From positions 1,178,001-1,242,000 of the forward strand of contig JAGPNK010000004.1 in NCBI GenBank assembly GCA_020746835.1: 64,000 nt of DNA, written 5' to 3'. Shown in pieces: positions 34,106 through 45,919 of the stretch. The notes below the pieces were generated by a model. That model ran no database searches, was not told the origin of the DNA, and worked only from the letters and a program-made list of their open reading frames with translations. Position 1 is the stretch's first letter. Each line of letters opens with the position of its first letter. Source of the stretch: Stachybotrys elegans (lineage: Eukaryota > Ascomycota > Sordariomycetes > Hypocreales > Stachybotryaceae). The translations under genes and the position numbers were made by a program.

Positions 34106-35061
34106 TTATGCGTTGATCACCTATATCCGTCAGCACACATGCATTAATCCAATCAATATTTCCAGTTGCTTACACGAAGGATCTTTCGCGAGTAATCTTG
34201 GTTGTCGGCAATGCTGCCATCACTGAGACGATGATGGGCAAGCGAGGGCTCCAGTCGAGAGTCGGAGATGGAGAGACCGCTGCTCGAAGGAGGCTTGGAA
34301 CCGCTGATGAAAGCGTTGACGGCAGCGTTTCGTCGGTGCTCCTCCTCAATCTCGGCGTTGCGCTTTCTGCGAAGGTAGAACCAGAAGCCAGCAGCAACTG
34401 CAGCGACGAGAACAACTCCACCAACAACACCGGCGGCGATGGCGACAACATTGGGGCCGCCCTCATCATCCTGAGTGTCGTCAGACCCGTCAGACCCGTT
34501 CGATCCGTCTGATGATGTCGTCGTCGTCTCGGCCGAGGAGGGCGCTGTAGTAGATCTGGAGCCACCGGTAGACGAAGGGGGAGGGGCTGTACTCGATCTC
34601 TCCTCCAAGTACGTGACGTCGATGAAGCCGAGGTTGTATACACCCCAAGCCGCTGGTCTCTCACCGCCACAGGCCTCCTCGGGGAACTGGAAGCAGTTGA
34701 AGTTGCAGACGTCATCATCCACCCGGTCGTTCTCGTACGGATAGTTGTTACCGCAGAGGCAGTCGTTCATATGGACGGCCATGACCTTGAAGCCCTCCTC
34801 TTTGCACCGTACGATACAGTTACCCGTGGAGACGTTAATGTCGGGCTTGCTAGGGTCAGGCTGGAACTTCTTCATGTTGCCGTTGGATTTGAAGCAGCCT
34901 TGAGGCGTCTCAACATTCGGCATGGCTCGCTGGGATGGCCTCATCGCGACAACGGGATTAGCCTGACGAGCTACTAGAGTAGGTGCCTCGGGGACTCCTG
35001 GTGTTGCGAGGACCTGCGAGACGCCGGCCAAGACAAGCGAGAAAACGACTGAAGTCTTCAT
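34106..35061 (-). CDS. WSC-domain cell-wall stress sensor
   Basis: Type I membrane protein of 300 residues. Exon 1 is 35061-34174 and a 15-nt last exon is 34120-34106, giving the tail KILRVINA; the 53-nt intron has GTAAGC, GTGCTGAC and ATAG. Order of parts: signal peptide (about 1-19), WSC domain (52-145) with eight cysteines (56, 82, 86, 101, 103, 119, 123, 131), a Ser/Thr-rich stalk that is likely O-mannosylated (155-200), a transmembrane helix (about 205-229) followed by RRKR, and a cytoplasmic tail of about 70 residues. WSC sensors detect cell-wall or membrane stress and signal through Rom2 and Rho1 to the cell-wall integrity MAP kinase path. The frame is open upstream to 35412 but the ATG at 35061 starts a clean signal peptide, so it was chosen. 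The upstream spacer is unusually long. Confidence 0.93.
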
Positions 35062-38000
35062 GGTTGCTGTGTTTCCCTTCTCGAGACTGTGGTGTTGGTC
35101 GTTTGGAGGATATCCAAGGAGATAGGGATCGTGAGAGAAAAATCGGCTGTTGACGTGGTTCTGGGACGTTGTTCGCGGCGATTCTAAGTCAAGCAAACAA
35201 GACGAGGCGTGCGGGCTGGCGGAAAGACGGGAAGGAGAACAAAGACAGTTGACAATGCGTGGAAGAGAGGGTGGTTCGATAGAAACTTGGCCGTGTCCGG
35301 ACGGCGTGGTTTCGAGTAATCGGTGACGAAGACTGGCGCCGACGTGAACAGGGTGAGATAGAGAATGTAATGGCGATAAAGTCGCCCTTTGGTAGTGAAC
35401 ACTGATGCTCAAAGAGTGCGAGTTGAAGACTGCATCTGACCGCGAAACAAATGTCGATGAACGGCGATGGCAAGGGCGTAGAGGTCAGCGAGGAGACCAG
35501 ATGGTCGATGGAAGGTTGGCGGGTTTGGGTTGGATTGCAATGAAGGAAGAGAATGAGTGAAGGGGGAAGGGAGCCACGGACGGGGGCGGCAGTGGTGGGC
35601 ACGGGCAACAGGGCACAGGCGCACTGGAACTTGGAACGAGTGACAACGGGGACGTGAGCTGAAGGTGAGGGAGAAGGGAGCGGCTTGTTTCGTGAAAGGA
35701 GGAAGAAGCGAGACGAAAGGCAAGTGTCGGGGGTCTCTGGCTGTGAGTCTGTGACTATGCTGTGGGCCAAGGGCAGGGGAGGAAGAGGAGAGCGACGAGG
35801 GCGGTGGGTCGAGGGACTGGGAGAAATCAATCGAGTGCCAGGCTGGTCAAAAGGAGTGGACAGGCACAGGGTGGGCCGAGTGGTAATACGAAAGGGAAGG
35901 GAGGGAGGGAAGAAGGAGGGAGGGAGGGACAGGAACCCGTCTTGAAAGCGAGATTAGTGCAAAGCAGAGGCCCGCCAGCACTGCCCTGGTGCCGGGGGGG
36001 GACACGCAGGCTTTGCTGGACGACTCACATCCTGCGCTGTCTACCTACCCAATCCATTGTAATGACGGGTCCAGCCAGGTATCAGCCCACAGGTTCCCAA
36101 GTACCTCACCCAGCCAGCGACACGCTCGCTGATGATGGTGAGGCAGCTACTCGGTTCCTCTGTTGCCGCTACTGCAAGGTACCGGCCTCATTGGGTGCCA
36201 CAGTACAACCATACAGTGCGTTCCTGTGGGTCGGTACCTGCAGTACTGTGCTAATGTTCCCACTGCTCGCCCCTCCCGCTGCCAACAAGCACACCGCAAG
36301 CCCTCGCTGGCTCCTCATCGATGCTCATGGAGTCACGGCGGCAACGTGGTTCGCGTGGGACCTCGCTCTTTCATACGCGTCCAGCCAGCATGTATACCAC
36401 CGTGTCCGACGGCACTGTGATTTCCCCTGCCGACGACCCACCGAGCCACACCCGCTCGACGGGGCGGTTGCCCTCCTCCTAGCCAATCCCATCTGCCACT
36501 AGCGGCTCACAGGCACCGTCATTGGCCCGAGCCCCTCACTAGCGTCTGATGCGTTTGACGCTAGTGCTACGTCCGGCCACTGTCAACGCGGCATCAGGCC
36601 CAGGGTTTGGGCGGTGGCGCCCAAGATTTCAGGAACAGGAACAATCCGACCAAGGAAGGCCCAGGGGGATCTTGCAGCACCACGCTCGACGTGGTGAAGA
36701 TGTGCGTCGGCCGGCCTTGATCAGATTGTGTAGTCGATACTTTTGGGACATGATGTTGTGCCCGGGCGCGATAGTGTATTGATGTAGAATGGCTGCATAT
36801 TTAATCACGACAAGTGTCTGACACGCGCGAGCCTTTGTCTCAGCTACAGTGCATCCATATTCACCCCACCCAGGCAATATTAATTATGCATAGCATTTAT
36901 GCTATTGTCATCATACATAGTTCATCATGTTGTTGATGGATTTGCCGTAGCCGCATACCCCTCCCTCACCTTTTCTGTCCGTACCCAAGTTGAAGGTGGC
37001 GAGGCAATTGATTGTTGAGTCCTGCTGCTTCCAGCTGTCCTCACGAATCATTGTTGTGAACTGTGTTTCATCACCAGGTCGCTCCGCAATACTTCCATTT
37101 CCATGTCTTGACCTCACTCTATGAATAGCATATCCTGGGCTGGCAGAGTGGCATGTCTTGTCCCAGTTTCGCCTTGACATCCTGGTGCCATGTTATGCAA
37201 ATTATGCACATGCATCGGATGTCCCGGCTCCATCAGTCCATCAGTCCATACATGTAAACTGTTGCCCCCAATTGTTCCATTATTCCACAGGCACAAGCAT
37301 GCATATGAAACAACCAAGGCAAACATTAGAACCACCTGACCTGGTGATCTGGCTGATCATCTTGCCAAGCATCAGCATCTCATTGTTCTCCCAACCGCCC
37401 GTCCTGAAAAGCGTCGATCCTCATGGCAATTTCGTCAGATGTATTGATGTACCACTCTTTTGTGCGTGCGGCTAGGCGGGTAGCCGTGAGGAATCGTCGC
37501 CGTCAGCCTCCCACTTTATTCATCCAGCAAATTTCTTATGCACTTCGGTCCTCCGCCATGCGCTGGACCCTCGACTGCGGATCGCTTTGCTATGTATCAT
37601 GGTCTGGTCCTGTCTTATGCTTTGATGCCCTTGACTCGGAGGGACCAGAAGCACAGGTTCTCAGCTCGATCCATCTTCATCTTCACACTTGGGTCACTTA
37701 AACCGGGTACTGTAATCTCAACTGATCAGCAGCCATCTCGAAGCGCCACTGCCGGACAAGGCCCAGACTTCGATTTGCTCTAGTCCCTCTCACCCAGTGA
37801 GGTGATGGATTATTGATGGTAGCTGCAATGGGAGAACAAGGCGTCCCTCGCATGCCGAGACCTCCCCAATTAAAACGCGTGCCATACAAAACGGCTCGCG
37901 AGAGTAACAGTGCATGCCCAAGGGGATGTCTTTGCTTGCCCACCGTGTAGTGATGGTAATGACGGCATTACTAACTCTACCTATTGAAGGAGCCAATTTC

Positions 38001-39521
38001 GCCGGCTATTTACGCATGCTGCTGGATGGGCTGGTGCGTCACATTGGATTACGCGGCACCCAGCAAAAAACAGGCTCATGTCTTACTATACGCCCCAGCT
38101 TGCCATGAATCGCGCCGCGCAAGTCCATGGCTGACTTGGATCCAGCTTCCAATCCTTCCTAGGTCCTGACCAAGCCTGACCCTGCCTTTCGTATCCTTAC
38201 ATAGCACATCCGTGGCGTTCCGGAGCCCTGGTGCCGTCGTGTGTATGTACTATGTACTATGTATGGCACGGCGGGAGAACGCTTCCATGCTTCCATCGCG
38301 ATTTTGTCCTGATCTAGGCAGGTATACAGGCAAGGCGCAGCCTCCCGGAAACGGCGCCAGAACCACACCCTTGACCTCAGCGGATGCCCAATTCTGCAGG
38401 CCGGCCTTTGAAGCAATTCAACATGTCATAGCTTGACGGTGAGCCCGAACAAAGGGCTAGCTGGCATCGCCGGTGAGGACGCAGCTTCACGTTTCGGCCT
38501 GGATACTTCAACAGCGCAGGTTTTGACTGCTTCTATCTTTGCTGAAATCCCGGATCTGCGCATTCCTTCAGACTCATGCGCCATGCTGGCGTACGAGAAT
38601 GAAGACACCTGGACGGATAATTGGCGCCATGTTTCAGAGGTCTAATTCCTGAGCCCGTCGAGCAACAGGCAGTCCTTTCTTCATCGCCCCGAACAGCTAC
38701 AAGTCATGACGGCATCCAGCTCTCAAGCTGTTCGTTTGGTAACCACATCCCACATCCACAGATCAGACGACAGTGCCACAGCATCTGAACCAGCGGTTGA
38801 TTCTATGTCATATCCCAAACATCACAGACGCTTCAAGGGGTTGTATCGTTACTGCCTGAAACAGATCCATCCGTCACCTTGCAATATGAATAGTACAGTA
38901 GCCAGCGCCAGAACCATTGAAGTTCAGGAATGAAGAGATGCCCTTATTCCAGGTCCCTCATGAAGTTGGTGATTCGACTATACGCTCAGCCGAGATCACT
39001 ACCACCCATTATCATCGCCATGCGCGTCATTTTGCATCCCTTCCCCACCCTCAGTGCAGCTCATGCGTACTTGAACAAGCACGATGCGTGCGATGCTGTG
39101 GATAGATTGGAAAGGAAGCCCCTCAGCTGGATGGCCCAACGTTCCGCCTCTCTTGGATTTCGCAGCGGATTGGGTCGTGTAACGAGGAAGCCAAGCACCA
39201 AGGCCAGCTTTCATCTGTAGCAGCAGCAATAGTTTCTTGACCGAAGGTATTCAGTAGTCATGATGTAGCATGCAGCTAAATCTCAAAGTAGCCAGGTCAA
39301 CAGGCTGGTAATACCTTCGGCCAGCACAACTGGACACACAGCGAGCCTTCCTCGGCATGCAGCTCACAAGCCGGCCTCTGTCCTCGTGTCTGGGGTGTAA
39401 CTCATTATCATCTATTTCTATCGGATTTGTCTTTTCGTCGTATTTATACCCTCTAGCCCTCCCAATCCCTCATCAACGCATGAAACCAGCCCAACCTACT
39501 TATGGATTACATAGCCCGTCT
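35062..39521. other. 4.5-kb gene-poor interval upstream of the WSC gene
   Basis: The stretch lies between the WSC start and the iPGM stop, both on the minus strand. The first 900 nt are CT-rich when read on the gene's strand, as in a long transcribed leader, with a GGGA/GGAA array at 35891-35930. The remainder has only short open frames (longest 35762-36502 plus, 246 residues) without domains, several of which need non-ATG starts. A regulatory region, a non-coding RNA or a decayed gene are all possible. Confidence 0.45.
35891..35930. repeat. GGGA/GGAA purine repeat
   Basis: Imperfect tetramer array (AGGG and AAGG units) on the plus strand, so it is pyrimidine-rich on the WSC gene's strand, about 850 nt upstream of its ATG. 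Confidence 0.7.
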
Positions 39522-41615
39522 TTACTCCGCGTTCCTCTTGAGGTCCTTGGCAAGCAGAGACTGGCCGGTCATATCCTCGGGCTGAGGCAGGCCCATGGCG
39601 GCCAGGATGGTCGGTGCAACATCGCCGAGGACACCGTCCTGCTTCTTGAGGCTCCAGCCCTCGGGGGCATTTGCCATGATGAAGGGCACCTTGTTGGTGG
39701 TGTGGCTAGTCTTGGGCTTGCCGTCGGCAAATTTCATCTCCTCCGCGTTACCGTGGTCGGCAGTGATGAAGAGGATGTAGCCAGTCTCCTTGCAAGCCTC
39801 AAGGATCTTGCCAATGCCCTTATCCGTAGCCTCGCAGCCAATGATGGCAGCTTCGTAGTTACCCGTGTGGCCAACCATGTCGGGAGGGGCAAAGTTGTTC
39901 ATGACAAAGGGGAAGCGCTGTTCCTTGAGACGCTTGGCAACCTGGTTGGCGACGCCATCGGCAGACATCTCAGGAGCGTGGTCATAGGTTGCAACCGACT
40001 TGTTGGACGGGACGAGGTCCTGGTCCAAGTCACGGACTTCGAGAGGGAACTGCTTCTCGACACCGCCGTTGAAGAAGAAGGTGACGTGAGCATACTTCTC
40101 AGTCTCAGCGATATGGACCTGCTCCACGTTCTGCTTGCCCAGCCACTCAGCCAGCACATTATCCATGCGCTGAGGCTCGAAAGCCACCTGGAAGGGGTAG
40201 TCGGTCTTGTATTTGGTCATAGTGACGAGCTTGCTGATCTTGGGGTAGGGGAAGTCGGGTAGAACAGATCGGTCAACGTCACCCAGGACCTGGGTAATCT
40301 GACGCACACGGTCGGATCGGTAGTTGAAGAAGAAGACGGTATCATCATCTACGCGTCATGTCAGTCACGTCTACCCAGCGAGGCAGTGTGGATTCCATCT
40401 TACCCTTGATGCGAGCCTCCTCACCGCCGAAGATGATGGGGGTGAGGAACTCGTCCTTGTCCTTGTCGCCGCCACGAGCGTATCGGGCCTTGATGGCCTC
40501 AACGGGGTCCTCGGCGGTCTCGCCCTCACCCAGGATCATGCCCTTGAGGGCAATCTCCAGGCGGTCCCAACGCTTATCGCGGTCCATGGCATAGTAACGA
40601 CCGACGACGGTGGCAATCTCGCCGATGCCAATCTCCTTGAGGTGCTGGACGAGCTCCTCCATGTAGCTAGCAGCGGACTTGGGGTCGGTGTCACGGCCAT
40701 CGCCGAAGAAGTGGATAAAGACCTTGGGAACACCCAGCTCCTTAGCGACCTTGAGGAGGGCATAGAGGTGAGTTTGCTTGGCGTGCTGTGTCTCAGTTAG
40801 CTCCAGCGTCTGGAATCGGCTCGGCGGTGGAAGTTGAACTGACCACGCCACCATGGGAGACAAGACCGCAGAGGTGAAGACGTCCGTTGCCGTCAACGGC
40901 GCTCTGGAAGGTCTCCTTGATGACCTTGTTGTCGCCGAGCTCGCCCTTCTTGATGGTCTGATCGATACGGACGACATCCTGCCAGACGACACGTCCGGCG
41001 CCGATGTTGAGGTGGCCGACTTCGGAGTTGCCCATTAGACCCTCAGGTAGACCGACGGCGAGAGAGGAGGCATCGAGCTCGGTGAATCCGTTGACGTCCT
41101 TGGACAGGGCGTCCATGACGGGAGTGTTGGCGGCGGCAATGGCATCGCCATCCTTGGGGCTCTCCTCGGAGGGAATACCCCACCCGTCAATGACGACTGT
41201 AGGAGCGCAACAGCAGATAGATTAGCCATCCGAGCTCGAGATAGATCAAGATGTAGCAAGCTGTCAGGATGTAGTCGGGACCCTTGCGTGCCCGAGGATC
41301 CTGGACAGCTGAGGGGGCGGTGACGGCACGGCGGAAGAGGGGTCGACTGGCAGTGCCATTGCCATTGCCATTGCCGTTGACAGTCCCATCGCCAGTCCTA
41401 TCGCCATGGTCATTGCCAGTCTCGGTGCCAGCTGCAGCTCTCTGGCTGCTAACACCGATGCCAGCATTGACGTTGACGCTAGTGCTGGTGCTTGTCCAGG
41501 TGCTGGTATTGCCAATGCCTTCGCTACTGCTTGCATGGCGGGGCAGTGGTGGCGGGGACGAGGGGCCTGGGGAGGAAGACGTACTCAGACAGGCTTTCTG
41601 CTCGGTCGTGGTCAT
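39522..41615 (-). CDS. gpmI: 2,3-bisphosphoglycerate-independent phosphoglycerate mutase
   Basis: Glycolytic and gluconeogenic enzyme converting 3-phosphoglycerate to 2-phosphoglycerate in the cytosol; moulds use this Mn-dependent alkaline-phosphatase-superfamily form. Four exons on the minus strand: 41615-41585, 41196-40844, 40785-40404 and 40348-39522, giving 530 residues. The joined N-terminus MTTTEQKACLIVIDGWG matches the family start, with metal-binding Asp14; Ser68 in GLMGNSEVGHL is the phosphorylated nucleophile; FGDGRDT, PPDMVGHTGN and TADHGNAEEM supply further metal and substrate ligands. The first intron is 388 nt, far longer than its neighbours, and is open in frame with exon 1 (see findings). 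Splice signals at all three introns are canonical (GTACGT, GTCAGT, GTAAGA). Confidence 0.95.
41354..41376. repeat. GCCATT hexamer repeat in iPGM intron 1
   Basis: About four units of GCCATT on the plus strand, reading as Asn-Gly repeats on the gene's strand if the intron is retained. Confidence 0.7.
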
Positions 41616-43709
41616 GGTGCTGGTCGTGCTGGGGAAGGAGTCTATAGGAAGAATTGAACTGAATTGCCGCAGAGAAAATCGCTAGGGGAGCTGGACAATA
41701 CTGCGTGATTTTGATGGATGGAGGTGAGCTTGATCAGACAAAAGGTGTTGAGAAACAAGCAAGCAGCTTAAACCGTAGGACCCGCTATAAACTTTCCAAT
41801 GAGAAAACACACGGGCTTCTAGGCTACTCCTAGCTGAGCACTTCAGGGCTTTTGTGAGTCAATTCGGCAAGTTTACATCACCGTTGCCAGTCCTCGCGCA
41901 AAGCGTGGATCAGCATCTGCAGAGTCTTGTACAAGGAATACTCCGATAGGGCCACGCATACGCAAAGGAATTTGAACACCGTGCCGATTGAGACATTGAG
42001 CCAGTACATGCAATGAGGTAGATAGTCGTCATCATGAGCACGCAACTCCGTGGAAGTGAGATGATTATCGTACAAAGCACCGCAAGGCTGCCATGTCTCA
42101 ACGTCTATGACGTGATGGCATCAATGTCGAGCGGGATGAGTAGACTCAGGGCTTCCAAAACTGACATGCATCGATGGAGCAGACTGAAGCTGCCTTGGCG
42201 AGATTGGCCTGCAACTTCAGAAGCTGGACGCCGACGCTCAAACCAGAGCTTTACCAGAACACAAGACCAAGAGCTCTTAAGAAGACAAGTCTTGGTCCAA
42301 AGACCCAAGAGCAATAAGCATTCGCGCCGTGGAGGCTCACCGACCCCGGTGCGTGACTTCGCGATTGCTCACCAGGTCATTTCTAAATTTTAGCCAGAAA
42401 GAGGCCAAAATACCTTCTGCCTATCTCTTTAGTTCCCATTTCTGAGGGTTTCTCATCTCTATTTGATCAATACCCTTCCAAGATCCACCACAAAACTACC
42501 TTATTATTATAGTACACCGCTCGTCGAAACATATTAGCCATATTGTCCAATAATCATGATGGAGCAAGTGTGTTCACAGAGATGAAAAGAGCAATAGAAA
42601 TGGCTAATAGCCCTTATGGACAGTGATGGCTGCCCCGTCGTCCACGGGACCGGAACACAGTCAGACACCGACGGGATTATCAGCATACTGCTCCGCCCAC
42701 TGGCCAGAGCCAGAGAACGAGTGGCGGTAGTAGAAGCGAGCGGCCAAGGCACGGGTATCACGACAACTCACGCGGACCGAGAGCGAGGTGCCTTGTCCAA
42801 CACTCATCCTCAAGGCACAATCGACAGGCTCATTGCAAATCATAACATTGCAGTCTCAATTCAGCTTGATGCTTGTTGGGCTCGGCCATTCCATCCAGTC
42901 AGCTGAACCGGAGAAGTCTAGGCACACCGACCCCGGTTCATTTAGAGCTGCACGACAAAGTGCAAATAGAAATAACCATGATATAGGCAGCATCAGAGCC
43001 GCAGGTGGGCTATCTTTATAGTACAGCTGCCGGAAAAGGTTACAGTCGTATCTTGCTTCGAGCGTCAGGGTCAAGATCTCCGGCAGAGGCCATCACCAGG
43101 GCTGGTGAGGAATGCTCGAATAAGGTCAGGATTGACGACCCTCATTGGTAGGCACACTCTTTCCACCAACGCCCGGCGCAGCTCTAGGCACCACTTGGCG
43201 TTGGACAGAAACTTGCGCAAGTAATAAGATCGAGAGCGCTCGGATAGAACCTTTTCGCGTCGAAGCTTGCCTCCATGTTCCTGTGGCTGCGGGATGTGGC
43301 TCGTCCCTCGCCGTTGTCGAACCGATCCGATAAGGTTCCATCAGGAATGGCGCGGATGCCTAAGGCGGCCAAGCGCCGTTGCCATATCAATGGAGAGGGG
43401 AGGGGCGACTAAGCCAGCATTGAGTGCGTCATGGCTCAAACAGGTGTGTCAGCTGAGCTTTCCTGCCAGGCACGGCGCTGTGGACGCAAGCGGCAACCTT
43501 GCTTGGGTGATTAAGCTCGGATGTCAGAGCACGAGACTCTACGCGCGGTCTTATCAGTGCACCCACACCCTCGTCACAACATCCTCCTTCAACATCATCC
43601 CCTTCCTATCATCAACTACGGCCAGCAGCATCCCATCTGCGCGCCATCCCCTGACCTTTTTTCTTCTACAACCTTTCTCTTCCTATTGAGCTGAGCTAGC
43701 ATCGCCATA
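41616..43709. other. Divergent intergenic region iPGM / PEP4
   Basis: About 2.1 kb carrying both promoters. Open frames (for example 42034-42393 plus) lack domains. The part around 42380-42545 is AT-rich (TTATTATTATAG and similar) compared with flanking DNA; 42268-42310 contains an imperfect inverted repeat around CAAGAGCTCTTAAGAAGACAAG. The 120 nt before the PEP4 ATG are CT/CA-rich leader. Confidence 0.45.
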
Positions 43710-45009
<1,300 letters not shown>

Positions 45010-45919
45010 GTAATGGATGTTGAGTTTGAGCGGACTTGTGAAGATGGGTGAAGATACACGCGCATGCCATGGTGGAGGAAGCAACTGGAGTGTTTCTTAT
45101 GTATAACATTGAGTAACAAGTGCATCTCGAGAGATTGTATCCATTTTGCACAGGTCTTTTATGCGATTAACCTAAATATGACTACTCTTTTGCGTAATCA
45201 CTGCCTGCCCCTCGACCATTCTTGATGACTGTACTTACCTATGGAGCAATGCAAAAGCATACATCTATATGTAGGTACCTTGTCAGTGCATTGTTTGACT
45301 TCCGTTGACCAGGACCGGTTTCTGTTCGATGATACGCAACCCATGTTGCTCACGCCTACACAGGTAGGTTTGTAGATGAAATGAGACTACCCTGCCAATT
45401 GTAATTCAAACATTTTCCTCAGTGCTAGATATTGTTAGAACGAGCTCTCCCGCTGACTTTCGTGTCAGCAACCGACTTCTAGGATCCAGAGGTCCCACTG
45501 CAGGGCGACTGGACTGGTGGCAGGTGCTAGCGGAGCAACGCGGCAAGGATCACGTGCTCCTAGCAACAAGCTGACTTTTGCTCAAGGGAGTTAGTGCATG
45601 TCTAGTCACCTAGAAGGGTACTTGGCGATCGAGACACATTCTTCCCCCATCAGCGTCTCAAAACGTCAACTCTTCAGCCGTTTGTTCGGACGTGGTGAAA
45701 GCTGATTTTTCACTATCGTGGTCGAATTGCGAAGTCTTCCCCATTGAACTTTTGCTGCGAACCACCAGCTGGATGTGGACGACACCCCGACGCACCCTTG
45801 AAGAAAGGTTTTGGAGTCGCACCGACCTACCATCCACTACCGCGCTTTGTCGCGACGAGGCGCGGCGAGAGCATCGACAACGATAGAACCAACCCATCCG
45901 ACAAAAAAAAAAACCAACC
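45010..45919. other. Intergenic region PEP4 / 45920 gene
   Basis: About 900 nt with a TAGGTACC palindrome at 45272-45279. The 3' half is the promoter of the downstream gene, with an A-run immediately before its start codon (45902-45913). No gene is visible. Confidence 0.5.

Noticed and set aside
35762..36502. 246-residue plus-strand frame in the WSC upstream region
   Set aside because: Basic low-complexity start over the purine repeat, no domain, no splice partners; it is most likely the antisense of a CT-rich leader.
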